64,000 nucleotides of DNA, taken from Kofleriaceae bacterium (GTDB lineage Bacteria > Myxococcota_A > Polyangia > Haliangiales > Haliangiaceae). The notes beneath the pieces were generated by a model. That model worked only from the letters and a program-made list of their open reading frames with translations, searched no databases and was not told the DNA's origin. Positions 44,407 through 53,234 of the stretch are shown here, in pieces. The stretch spans positions 1 through 64,000 of the forward strand of contig JAGPCY010000013.1 of NCBI GenBank assembly GCA_018057825.1, given 5' to 3'. The position numbers were made by a program, and so were the translations under genes. Numbering within the stretch: position 1 is the stretch's first letter; each line of letters begins with the position of its first letter.

Positions 44407-45483
44407 ATGATCCCAGCTCCGTTTCAGATCGCCAGCCAGCTCGTCCGCGACCTGACCGCCATCGCCACCGGGGCGGTCGCCGACGCCAGCGGCGCCGCGG
44501 CCGTCCGCCCGCCGCCGGCCCTCGTGCCGACCCCGCGCGACGTGATCGCCCGCGAGGGCACCGCCGCGCTGTACCGCTTCGCGCCGCCCGCCGGCGTGAC
44601 CCGGCGCGGCCGCCCGGTCCTCCTGGTGCCGTCGCTGATCAACCAGTGGTACGTGCTCGACCTGCGCCGCGGCGCCAGCCTGGTGGCGGCCCTGGTCGAG
44701 GCCGGCCTCGACGTGTTCTGCCTCGACTGGGGCGCGCCCGAGGACGAGGACCGGCACCGCACCTGGGATGACGTGCTGGGGCGCCTCGACCGCATGGTGC
44801 GCCGCACGCTGCGGACCGCCGGCGCCACGCAGCTCGGCCTGGTCGGCTACTGCATGGGTGGGACCTTGGCCGCGATCTACGGCGCCCTCCACCCGACCCG
44901 GGTGGCGGCGCTGGTCGATCTGGCCGGGCCCATCGACTTCGCCAAGGGCGGCATGTTGCGGACCATGGTCGATCGGCGCTGGTTCGACGCCGACGCGATC
45001 GCCGATGCCGGCAACGTCTCGCCCGAGCAGATGCAGTCCGGGTTCACGGCCCTGCGCCCGACCCTCGAGCTGGCCAAGGCGGTCGGCGCCCCCGAGCTGA
45101 TGCTCGACCGGTCCGCCCACGACGCCCTGCGCGCCCTCGACGCCTGGGCCAGCGACAACATCGCGTTCCCGGCCGCCGCCTACCGCACGTACATCGGCGA
45201 GCTGTATCAGGACAACCGCCTGGTCGCCGGCACCCACCGCGCGCTCGGCCGCGTCGTGTCGCTGGCCGCGATCACCTGTCCGACCGCGGTGATCGTCGCC
45301 GACAAGGATACGATCTGCCCGCCGGCTGCGGCCACGGCGCTCCTCGATCACGTCGCCACTCGCGACACCACCGTGCTGCGGGTCCCGGGCGGCCACGTCG
45401 GCGCCGTGGTCGGCAGCCGCGCCGCCCGCGAGCTGTATCCGGCCCTGGCCACCTGGCTCGAGGCCCGGCTGGCGGTGGCCTAG
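44407..45483 (+). CDS. phaC: polyhydroxyalkanoate synthase, class III PhaC-like (copy 2)
   Basis: The 358-residue product starts at ATG 44407. Synthase box GYCMGG has Cys139; Asp is in VADKDTICPP and His in VPGGHVGAVVG. It is similar throughout to copy 1 at 35361 (shared PSLIN-x-(Y/W)YVLDL, GPIDFxxGG and AAYRTYIGELY blocks). It follows phaR and phasin on the plus strand. The terminal TAG is made of the TA flanking the inverted-repeat element at 45483-45659 plus the first G of that element. Confidence 0.92.
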   Translation: MIPAPFQIASQLVRDLTAIATGAVADASGAAAVRPPPALVPTPRDVIAREGTAALYRFAPPAGVTRRGRPVLLVPSLINQWYVLDLRRGASLVAALVEAGLDVFCLDWGAPEDEDRHRTWDDVLGRLDRMVRRTLRTAGATQLGLVGYCMGGTLAAIYGALHPTRVAALVDLAGPIDFAKGGMLRTMVDRRWFDADAIADAGNVSPEQMQSGFTALRPTLELAKAVGAPELMLDRSAHDALRALDAWASDNIAFPAAAYRTYIGELYQDNRLVAGTHRALGRVVSLAAITCPTAVIVADKDTICPPAAATALLDHVATRDTTVLRVPGGHVGAVVGSRAARELYPALATWLEARLAVA

Positions 45484-45659
45484 AGCACCGAACCGTTTGA
45501 GATGCCTGCTGCGACGCGGCCGTGTGGGCACCTCCGAGCGTACGTCCGACGCTCGCTCGCCATGTCGTTGACCACACTCCTCGCTGCGCTTCGGGCGTGC
45601 GCCCGGATCTGCCTCGGCCCGTCCACGTCTCGCGACGGCAAGTAGACCGTTCGGTGCTC
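45483..45659. mobile_element. 177-bp MITE-like element with TA flanks
   Basis: Ends are perfect 11-bp inverted repeats, GAGCACCGAAC (45483-45493) and GTTCGGTGCTC (45649-45659). Similarity continues a few bases inward. TA lies directly outside each end (45481-45482, 45660-45661), the target duplication made by IS630/mariner-type transposases. No transposase is encoded, so it would move only in trans. Confidence 0.6.
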
Positions 45660-45662
45660 TAG

Positions 45663-46022
45663 AGGCCGAGAACGAAGCCGAGACCGAGACCGAGACCGAG
45701 TCCGAGACCGAGACCGAGACCGAGTCCGAGACCGAGACCGAGACCGAGACCGAGTCCGAGTCCGAGTCCGAACCCGAGACCGAGTCCGAGACCGAGACCG
45801 AACCCGAAGCCGAAGCCGAGACCGAGACCGAGACCGAGACCGAGTCCGAGTCCGAGTCCGAGTCCGAACCCGAGACCGAGTCCGAGACCGAGACCGAACC
45901 CGATATCCGACCCCGACCCACGACCCCGATCCCGATCCCGATCCCGAACCCGATCCCGAACCCGAACCCGAACCCGAGTCCGAGTCCGAGTCCGAGTCCG
46001 AGTCCGAGTCCGAGTCGAGTCC
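45663..46022. repeat. 360-bp hexanucleotide CCGANN repeat tract
   Basis: The largest tract in the window: about 60 units of CCGAGA, CCGAGT, CCGAAC and CCGATC, with sub-blocks of one type (CCGAGT at the right end, CCGATC/CCGAAC near 45930-45980). It begins right after the MITE-like element. Frames through it encode Asp-Ser, Arg-Thr or Ser-Val runs and are discounted. Confidence 0.92.
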
Positions 46023-46207
46023 GAGATGACCAGCTCTTACCGCCCCGCGTTCCTGATGGCGCGCTGCGCCGGCGTCACTGCCGAGCGTCGGCGCCGCGCC
46101 TCGCGGTCCGCGCCTTGCCATCCGGCGCCTCGCCCGCGATCATCGCGCCCCTGTTCATACCCGGACCCCCTCGGGTCCGTTCACCACTCGTCCCCTCGAG
46201 GATTCCG
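46023..46207. other. leader of the reductase gene with a dispersed-repeat copy
   Basis: Positions about 46077-46170 resemble 67-150 of the window (shared CGCGCCTTGCCATCCGG, CGCCTCG, CCGCGATC, TGTTCAT). A GAGG sequence precedes the ATG at 46208. No gene is supported. Confidence 0.45.
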
Positions 46208-46975
<768 letters not shown>

Positions 46976-47020
46976 CCCGCTCGCCCCGCGCCCGGTGAGT
47001 CGCCGGCCAGCCGGCCCTCC

Positions 47021-47143
47021 GCCTCCGCCTCCGCGCCCGCGCCCGACCTCGAGTCCGAGCCCGCGCCCGAGTCCGAGCCCGCGCCCGAGTCCGAGCCCGC
47101 GCCCGCGTCCCAGCCCGCGTCCGAGCCAGAGCGCGCGTCCGCC
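47021..47143. repeat. imperfect 18-bp tandem repeat related to the hexamer tracts
   Basis: The unit GCGCCCGAGTCCGAGCCC, with variants, repeats about six times downstream of the reductase gene. It consists of CCGANN-type hexamers with CCCGCG interspersed. It leads directly into the hairpin array. Confidence 0.75.
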
Positions 47144-47683
47144 TCTCCAAAAAACGAGGGAGGTCACACGAACTTTCGCTGTAGCACGCGGCGCCCCGGA
47201 GGGGCGCCAGCCGACCGGAGGGAGGCGTCTCGGAGAGGGGACCCGTCGGGGACCTGGCCCCGACGGGGAGAGGTTTGGTGACAAACCTCTCCAAAGAACC
47301 CGGGAGGCGTCTCGGAGAGGAGGCTCGCCGGGGGCGTGACCCCGGCGAGGAGAGGTTTGGTGACAAACCTCTCCCAAAGAACGAGGGAGGTCACACGAAC
47401 GTTCGCTGCAGCACGCGGCGCCCCGGAGGGGCGCCAGCCGACCGGAGGGAGGCGTCTCGGAGAGGGGACCCGTCGGGGACCTGGCCCCGACGGGGAGAGG
47501 TTTGGTGACAAACCTCTCCAAAGAACCCGGGAGGCGTCTCGGAGAGGGGACCCGTCGGGGACCTGGCCCCGACGGGGAGAGGTTTGGTGACAAACCTCTC
47601 CCAAAAAATCTGGAGGCGTCTCGGAGAGGGGACCCGTCGGGGACCTGGCCCCGACGGGGAGAGGTTTGGTGACAAACCTCTCC
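47142..47683. repeat. array of five 72-bp hairpin units and two intercalated units
   Basis: B units lie at 47221-47292, 47303-47374, 47448-47519, 47530-47601 and 47612-47683; most gaps are 10 bp. Each B starts GGAGGCGTCTCGGAGAGG and holds two perfect 10-bp stems. Stem I is CCCGTCGGGG/CCCCGACGGG in units 1, 3, 4 and 5, but CTCGCCGGGG/CCCCGGCGAG in unit 2. Stem II is GAGAGGTTTG/CAAACCTCTC around GTGA in all five. A units (47149-47220, 47375-47447) carry GGCGCCCC/GGGGCGCC around GGA. The order is A-B-B-A-B-B-B between convergent genes. A partial B end (CCTCTCC) precedes the first A. Confidence 0.93.
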
Positions 47684-47690
47684 AGAGAAT

Positions 47691-48494
47691 TCAGAACAGC
47701 CAGAACGGCTTGCCGCCGGCGAACAGGACGTCGTCCTGGCCGGCGCTGGCGTCCGTCAGTCGCAGCTCAAGCATGACGCCGCGCTTGGTCGCGCCGTTGT
47801 GCGGGTGGTGCTCGGTGACCTCGCCGTCGAGGACCGCCACGACCTTGCCGACGGCGCGGCACCGCACCAGACCCCAGGTGCAGCGATACAGCGGCGTGCC
47901 GGGCTTGGCCTCGGCGAGGTTCTCGTACGGCACGAACCCGACCACCACCTGCTCGCTGCGAGCCCGCAGGTAGTACGAGGTCGACAGGCGCGCGACCAGG
48001 GCCTTGGCGTTGGCGATCTCGCGGTCGAGGGTGGTGGCGGCCAGCTCGGCGGCCACCCGGTCGTCGGTGGCCGACTGCTCGTCGAGGAGCGCGCGATCGA
48101 GCTCGCGCCGGGCCGAGGCGGCGGCCGCGGTGTGGCCGGCCGATTCGATGGCCGCGCGGTGATCGGTGACGAACTGCCGGGCCGAGGCGATCACCCGCGC
48201 GGTGCGGTTGAGCTCGGCGGCGACCCGGGCCCGCTCGACCTCGAGGGTGGCCAGGCGGGCCTCGGCGGTGGTCAGCTCGGTGGTGGCGGCGGCGACCTGA
48301 GGGTGGCGCGGCGACAGGATCACCGGCCGGACCCAGCTCGTGTTGAAGAAGTAGAAGATGTTGACGACCACGTAGGCGACGATGCCGACCAGGATCAACG
48401 CCAGCGCGGCGATGCCGGCCAGCTTGTAGAGCTTGACCAGCAGCGGCTGGAGCGCGAGCCGCGGGCGCTGGGCTCGCGAGGCGGGGGTGGTCAT
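47691..48494 (-). CDS. HlyD-like membrane protein with periplasmic coiled coil
   Basis: The 267-residue product starts at ATG 48494, overlapping the upstream stop (ATGA); a GTG at 48506 is less likely. One membrane helix lies near 27-52 (IAALALILVGIVAYVVVNIFYFF). Residues ~65-170 form a long coiled coil (ELTTAEARLATLEVERARVAAELNRTARVIASARQF). The C-terminal beta domain (VVVGFVPYENLAEAKPGTPLYRCTWGLVRCRAVGKVVAVLDGEV) resembles the barrel part of membrane-fusion proteins. No transporter partner is adjacent, so the role is open. Confidence 0.72.
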   Translation of the reverse strand: MTTPASRAQRPRLALQPLLVKLYKLAGIAALALILVGIVAYVVVNIFYFFNTSWVRPVILSPRHPQVAAATTELTTAEARLATLEVERARVAAELNRTARVIASARQFVTDHRAAIESAGHTAAAASARRELDRALLDEQSATDDRVAAELAATTLDREIANAKALVARLSTSYYLRARSEQVVVGFVPYENLAEAKPGTPLYRCTWGLVRCRAVGKVVAVLDGEVTEHHPHNGATKRGVMLELRLTDASAGQDDVLFAGGKPFWLF

Positions 48495-49474
48495 GGCGCC
48501 GGACACTTACCACAGCTCGGGTCGCCGTACGTGGACTGTGATCGGCGCTGCAACGTGTCGGCCAGGGCCAGGCCGACCCCGCCGGTGGCGGCGCACAGCG
48601 CGCGGTAGGCCGCGGCGGCGTCGGGATCGGCCCGGTCGCGGACCGCCCGCAAGAGGGTGTTCTTGCGGGTGTGCTCGTGGGGAACGAACTCGAGGGCCGT
48701 GGCGCGGTAGCCGGCGGCGCGCAGGAGCAGGAGCCGCATCAGATCGGTGACGTGGGCCGCGGTCTCGCGTCGCAGGTGCGGCGCGCCCCACAGCGGCGCC
48801 AGGGCCCCATCGGCTCGGGCCTCGGCCAGCGCCGCCCAGCCGGCGGCCAGCTCGGCCTGACAACACGGCGCCACCGCGATCAGCTCAGCCCCGGCCGCGA
48901 CGCCCAGGGCGATCGCGTCGCAGCTCGCGCGATCGCAGGCGTGGAGACCGAGCACCGCGATCGCCGACGGCAGCTCGGCGCCAAACCGCGCGCGCCAGGT
49001 CGTGGCGAGGTCGAGCCCGTCGACCGCCGCGGCCGCGAACCGCATGCGATCGGTCAGGCCCGCGCGCTCGACGCGCTCGGCGCTGGCCGCGATCACCGCC
49101 GGGTTGCGATCGATCCCCAGGACCTCGAGCGGGTAGTCCCAGACCTGCGCGCCGCACCAGGCCAGGGCGGTCGACAGGTACGAGCGCCCGCAGCCGGCGT
49201 CGATCACGGCCAGCCGCGGGTGGCGCGCGCGCAGGTCGGCCAAGGTCGGCGCCAGCGTCCCGATCATGTGGTTGACCTGGAAGTACTTGCCGACCCGCTG
49301 CGGCGGGAGCTGGCCGTCACCGTCGAGGATGCCGAGGGCGCGCAGCACCACCGCGCCTTCGGCCGGGCGGATCGCCACCGCCTTGCCGCGGAGCAGGTCG
49401 TCGGTGCGGGCCGGCGTCCAGTAGGTGGCGGCGCGCTCGGTGAGCGCGGCGGCCCAGCGTTCGTGAGAGGTCAC
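48491..49474 (-). CDS. SAM-dependent methyltransferase (METTL25/GSTCD-like)
   Basis: The 327-residue product starts at GTG 49474. Motif I is VIDAGCGRSYLSTALAWC; ID-R-NP follows for the ribose acidic residue. GLHACDRASCDAIALGVAAGAELIAVAPCCQAEL matches the HxCGD...CC pattern of the Methyltransf_32 group (METTL25, GSTCD). The C-terminus ends CGKCPAP, a possible metal site. The substrate is not known; RNA is likely by family. It is coupled to the HlyD-like gene by ATGA and lies 2 bp after the lipoprotein gene upstream. Confidence 0.82.
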   Translation of the reverse strand: MTSHERWAAALTERAATYWTPARTDDLLRGKAVAIRPAEGAVVLRALGILDGDGQLPPQRVGKYFQVNHMIGTLAPTLADLRARHPRLAVIDAGCGRSYLSTALAWCGAQVWDYPLEVLGIDRNPAVIAASAERVERAGLTDRMRFAAAAVDGLDLATTWRARFGAELPSAIAVLGLHACDRASCDAIALGVAAGAELIAVAPCCQAELAAGWAALAEARADGALAPLWGAPHLRRETAAHVTDLMRLLLLRAAGYRATALEFVPHEHTRKNTLLRAVRDRADPDAAAAYRALCAATGGVGLALADTLQRRSQSTYGDPSCGKCPAP

Positions 49475-49476
49475 GC

Positions 49477-50460
49477 TCAATCGCCGAAGACCGGGGGCGG
49501 GCAGGTACACGCCGTCGCGCCCGGGCAGCTCGACGTGACCAGGAGGTAGTCGAAGCGCGCGCTCAGGTTGCGCGTGCGCAGCCCGGCGCGATCGCCAGCG
49601 CCGCAGGGCGCCGGCGGGCTGGCGCTGACCGTCACCGTGGGGACGGTGTTCAAGCGGACCGCGACACGCTTGTCGTCCGCGGAATCGACCGCCAGCTCGA
49701 CCACCACGCCGCTGGTCATCCGCACCTCGAGGGTCGCGCTGCCGAGCTGCGCGAGCGACCCCGTCGACGCGGTGATGGTCGCGACGGCCGTGTCGGCCAC
49801 GCCCTGCTGGACGCCGCCCAGGCAGCCGGTCGGGACCTCGGCCCCGCTGGCCAGCGATGAGGCGGGCGCCCACGCGCCGAGGCCGAAGGCCTGGCCGCTG
49901 TTGCTGAAGCTGCCGATCGTGCCCCGGGTCAGGACCGACGGCTCGCGGAGACCGCCCGGAGTGAGGACGAGCGCCCGGTCGGCGTCGGGATCACTCTGGA
50001 CCAGCTGGCCGGCGCCCACGTCGACGGTCCACGCGCCGAACGGCTGGCTGGGCCCGAAGGTGTAGGCGCCGCGGGTGTCGCGGGTGAACGAGTCGAACCA
50101 CACCACGCAGTCGAAGCGGTCGGGGTTCCGATCACAACCATCGCCCACGCCATCGCTGTCGCTGTCGAGGTCCGCCGCGCCGCCGCCGAGGGGACACGGG
50201 TCACATGGGTCGCCGCGGCCGTCGCCGTCTTCGTCGTGCTGGCGCGGGTTGGCGACGGTCGTGCAGTTGTCGGCCGCGCCGACCACGCCGTCTCCATCGG
50301 GGTCGAGATCGTCGGCGTCGATCGTCGGCCCGTCGAGCCCGACCGCGTCCGGGGCGTCGGTGGCGTCAGCGTCGGCTCGACCTGGGGTGACCTCGTCGAG
50401 CCCGAAGATCGGGTTGCAGGCCGCCACCATCAGGCCGAGCAGCGCGAACTCGCAGCGCAT
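49477..50460 (-). CDS. thrombospondin type-3 repeat lipoprotein
   Basis: The 327-residue product has signal [15 protein letters not shown] (lipobox Cys 15). Residues ~50-110 carry calcium-binding thrombospondin type-3 repeats: [30 protein letters not shown] and [12 protein letters not shown]. The remaining ~210 residues form a beta-rich, concanavalin-like region ([39 protein letters not shown]) often found behind these repeats. Probably a surface calcium-dependent binding protein. Confidence 0.87.
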   Translation of the reverse strand: MRCEFALLGLMVAACNPIFGLDEVTPGRADADATDAPDAVGLDGPTIDADDLDPDGDGVVGAADNCTTVANPRQHDEDGDGRGDPCDPCPLGGGAADLDSDSDGVGDGCDRNPDRFDCVVWFDSFTRDTRGAYTFGPSQPFGAWTVDVGAGQLVQSDPDADRALVLTPGGLREPSVLTRGTIGSFSNSGQAFGLGAWAPASSLASGAEVPTGCLGGVQQGVADTAVATITASTGSLAQLGSATLEVRMTSGVVVELAVDSADDKRVAVRLNTVPTVTVSASPPAPCGAGDRAGLRTRNLSARFDYLLVTSSCPGATACTCPPPVFGD

Positions 50461-50506
50461 CCCCTGATGCTACTCCACCGCAGCGGCGCGCACGCGCTGG
50501 CGCCGC

Positions 50507-51043
50507 TCACACCGGCACCACCGTGACCGGGGTCGCGAGCTCGGCGCCGCCGGTCGACAGGTACAGCTCGCCGCCGGTGATCGCCAACGACCAGCGGTTG
50601 TTGCGGTCGAGGGTCGCGGCCACCGCGTCGAGCCACTCGGCCGGCAGCTCGTACAGCTCGATGGCCTCGGCCTTGTGGACCTTGCGCTCGCGCAGCTCGC
50701 CAGCGAGGGCCGCCAGGTTGCGCCAGCCGTAGACCGCGACCCGCGGCGCCTGCTTGGCCGCGCGATGCAGGCGGTCGGCGGCCGGCAGCCCGACCTCGAT
50801 CCACGCCTGCAGATCGCCGCGCAGATCGCGCTGCCACAGCGCCGGCTCGTCGTCGGCGGCCAGGCCGCGCGTGAAGTCGAGGCCCTCGGCGTGCTCGCGA
50901 GCGCGGGCGACGACCCGGGTCACCAGGTAGCGGTCGCTCTCCGACGGGTGCTGCGCGACCCGCCAGTCGACCGTCTCGTAGATCCCGCGATCGCTGTCGG
51001 CCAGCTCGATCGTGAAGCGGCGCATGGTCGCGGTCAGGGCCAT
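50507..51043 (-). CDS. yaeQ: YaeQ family protein
   Basis: The 178-residue product starts at ATG 51043. Diagnostic segments are RFTIELADSDRGIYETVDWRVAQHPSESDRYLVTRVVARAREHAEGLDFTRGLAADDEPALWQRDLRGDLQAWIEVG and YELPAEWLDAVAATLDRNNRWSLAITGGELYLS. YaeQ has a PD-(D/E)xK-like fold; its biochemical role is not established. Length is standard. It is divergent from an MGMT-like gene 84 bp away. Confidence 0.94.
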   Translation of the reverse strand: MALTATMRRFTIELADSDRGIYETVDWRVAQHPSESDRYLVTRVVARAREHAEGLDFTRGLAADDEPALWQRDLRGDLQAWIEVGLPAADRLHRAAKQAPRVAVYGWRNLAALAGELRERKVHKAEAIELYELPAEWLDAVAATLDRNNRWSLAITGGELYLSTGGAELATPVTVVPV

Positions 51044-51127
51044 CGCCGTCACTCTACTCCCTGGGGCCGCGGGCCGTCCCGCCGTCAGCGACTTGCGCCG
51101 CGGCGGCGACCCGACGATCATCCCACT

Positions 51128-51625
51128 GTGGCCAAGACCGCCATCGCCAAACGCGACCAGGCCCCGCCGCCGCGCGTCGAGGTCATCACCGTGGCCGAGC
51201 CGGGAGCTCCGGTCGGGCGCAGGTTGATCGCGTCTCCGCTCGCGGTCGAGCGGATCATCCGCGCGGTCCCCGAGGGGCGGGTGGTGACGACCAGCGCGCT
51301 CTGCGCCGCCCTGGCGCGCGATCACCGCGCCGACTACACCTGCCCGTCGACCACCGCGACCTTCCTCGACATCGTCGCCGAGGCGGCCGAGGAGGACCGC
51401 GCGGCCGGCCGTGGGCCGGTGGCGCCGTACTGGCGCGTGGTGCGCGACGACGGCGCGCTCCTCGACACCCTGCCCGGCGGCGTCACCGCCCAGGCCCGGG
51501 CCCTCGATCGCGAGGGCGTGGTGGTGCTGCGACTCGGCGCGACGCCGCGGGTCACCGAGGTCGATCACTTCGCGTGGAGCCCACCCCCGGCGGCGCGCCG
51601 CCCGGCTCGGCAGCACCGTCGCTGA
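51128..51625 (+). CDS. MGMT-like protein without the alkyl-acceptor Cys motif
   Basis: The 165-residue product starts at GTG 51128. AVERIIRAVPEGRVVTTSALCAALARDHRADYTCPSTTATFLDIVAEAAEEDRAAGRGPVAPYWRVVRDDGALLDTLPGGVTAQARALDREGVVVL matches the atypical MGMT-family proteins. These keep the winged-helix DNA-binding fold of O6-alkylguanine transferases but lack PCHRV. It may recognise DNA lesions without repairing them directly, like other alkyltransferase-like proteins; that is inference. Confidence 0.82.
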   Translation: MAKTAIAKRDQAPPPRVEVITVAEPGAPVGRRLIASPLAVERIIRAVPEGRVVTTSALCAALARDHRADYTCPSTTATFLDIVAEAAEEDRAAGRGPVAPYWRVVRDDGALLDTLPGGVTAQARALDREGVVVLRLGATPRVTEVDHFAWSPPPAARRPARQHRR

Positions 51626-51666
51626 TCGCACCCCGCCGATCGCAACCCTGGGGCGGCTGCGACACC

Positions 51667-51686
51667 TGCGACGACGGATCGTCGCA
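51667..51686. promoter_or_regulatory. inverted repeat upstream of the RND operon
   Basis: TGCGACGA-CGGA-TCGTCGCA is a perfect 8-4-8 repeat, 41 bp after the MGMT-like stop and 102 bp before the efflux operon. It may be a regulator site or a terminator-like hairpin; no T-run follows. Confidence 0.45.
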
Positions 51687-51788
51687 TGCGGCGCCGTCGC
51701 AGCGCGTCGCGATCTCGGTTAGGGTGATGCGGCGGGCCATGATTTGCCGGCGCGAATCGTGCAACGGCCGCGCAGCCAGGTGCTTCTC

Positions 51789-53234
51789 ATGCGTGTGTGT
51801 CCTCGTCTGGTGATCGCCTTCGGGCTCGCGGTCGCTGCCTGTCGCCCGCACAAGGTCGTGCACGATCCGCTGCCGCCGGTCGAGCTGCCCGCCACCTTCG
51901 CGGCGGCGCCGGTCGACGGTGCCGCGGCGCCGGATCGCTTCTGGACCGCGTTCGCCGATCCCGCCCTCGACCGCCTGATCGAGCGCGCGCTGACCGGCAA
52001 CTTCGATCTGCGCGCGGCCTGGGCCCGGGTCGAGCAGCTCGGCGCCCTCAACCGCCAGGTCGATCTGCGCTGGCCCGAGGTCTCGGTCGGCGCTAGCGCG
52101 GCGCGCTCGCGGGCCGCGATCCCGGCCAACCCGCTGTTCCCCGACGGCAGCACCTCGACCAGCGATCGCTTCGGGGTCCAGCTCGAGGCCGGCTACGAGG
52201 TCGATCTGTTCCGCCGCCTCGCGTCCCAGCGCGACGCGGTCGGCCGCGACAGCGCCGCGGTCCTCGAGGACACCGCGGCGATCGCGATCACGATCGCGGC
52301 CGAGGTCACCGCGGCCTGGCTCGACCTGCGGGCCGCCCGGGCCCAGGCCGCGGCCCTCGCCGATCAGCTCCGCACGACCGAGGCCCAGCTCACGCTCCTC
52401 GAGGAGCGCCTGCGCGCCGGCCTGGGCACCAGCGCCCTCGACATCTTCCAGCAGCGCAGCCTCGTGGCCCAGCTCCGCGGCCAGGCCGCGCAGACCACCG
52501 CGGGCGAGGTCGCGATCGCGGCGCGGCTGGCGGCGCTGTGCGGCACCACGCCGGGCCAGCTCACCGCCGATCTGGACGCCGCCGCACCGTCGCTGCCCGA
52601 GGTGCCCCCGCTGCCGGCGGTCGGCGTACCGGCTGAGCTGCTCGTCCGGCGTCCGGACGTCGCGGCCGCCCGGCGTCGGGTCGAGGCCGCCGACTATCGG
52701 GTCGCCGCCGCGGTCGGCGAGCGCTACCCGACCTTGCGCCCGGCCGGGTCGGTCGGCCTGTCGGGCTACACGATCGCCCAGCTCATCGAGACCCCGGTGT
52801 ACTCGCTGATCGCGTCGCTGGCCGCGCCGCTGTTCGACGGCGGTCGGCGCAAGGCCAAGGTCGCGCAGGAGCGCGCGGTGGTGCAGGAGCGCCTGGCCGG
52901 GCTGGCCAAGGCCCTGGTGTCGGCCGCGTCCGAGGTCGAGACCGCCCTGGCCGGCGAACGCTCGCTCCTCATCCTGGTGGCCGAGACCGAGCAGCAGCTC
53001 GCGCTCGCTCGCGCCACCTTGACCGCCGCCCGCGATCGCTACCGCGACGGCCAGATCGACTACCTGCCGGTGTTGTCCGCGATCCAGGCCGAGCAGCGCC
53101 TGGCGCTGGCGACGATCGAGCTGCGCCGTCAACACCTGGGCCTGCGCCTGGCCCTGTACCGCGCGCTCGGGGGCACCTGGGCGCGCGCCCTGCCGGCCCC
53201 GGCCGCGCTGCCGCTGCGAGGACGCCATGAGTGA
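51789..53234 (+). CDS. RND efflux outer-membrane lipoprotein (NodT/OprM family)
   Basis: The 481-residue product starts at ATG 51789 with lipobox VAACRP (Cys18). WTAFADPALDRLIERALTGNFDLRAAWARVEQL and later ELLVRRPDVAAARRRVEAADYRVAAAVGERYPTL are the two signature segments of the OEP duplicated fold; SLIASLAAPLFDGGRRKAKVAQERA is the second-half hallmark. It forms the trimeric exit duct of the tripartite pump encoded with the next two genes (8-bp overlap). Confidence 0.95.
   Translation: MRVCPRLVIAFGLAVAACRPHKVVHDPLPPVELPATFAAAPVDGAAAPDRFWTAFADPALDRLIERALTGNFDLRAAWARVEQLGALNRQVDLRWPEVSVGASAARSRAAIPANPLFPDGSTSTSDRFGVQLEAGYEVDLFRRLASQRDAVGRDSAAVLEDTAAIAITIAAEVTAAWLDLRAARAQAAALADQLRTTEAQLTLLEERLRAGLGTSALDIFQQRSLVAQLRGQAAQTTAGEVAIAARLAALCGTTPGQLTADLDAAAPSLPEVPPLPAVGVPAELLVRRPDVAAARRRVEAADYRVAAAVGERYPTLRPAGSVGLSGYTIAQLIETPVYSLIASLAAPLFDGGRRKAKVAQERAVVQERLAGLAKALVSAASEVETALAGERSLLILVAETEQQLALARATLTAARDRYRDGQIDYLPVLSAIQAEQRLALATIELRRQHLGLRLALYRALGGTWARALPAPAALPLRGRHE

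Noticed and set aside
47221-47683. CRISPR-like regular array
   Set aside because: Units are 72 bp with two internal hairpins, gaps are only 10 bp and nearly identical, and there are no cas genes. This is an interspersed hairpin repeat, not CRISPR.
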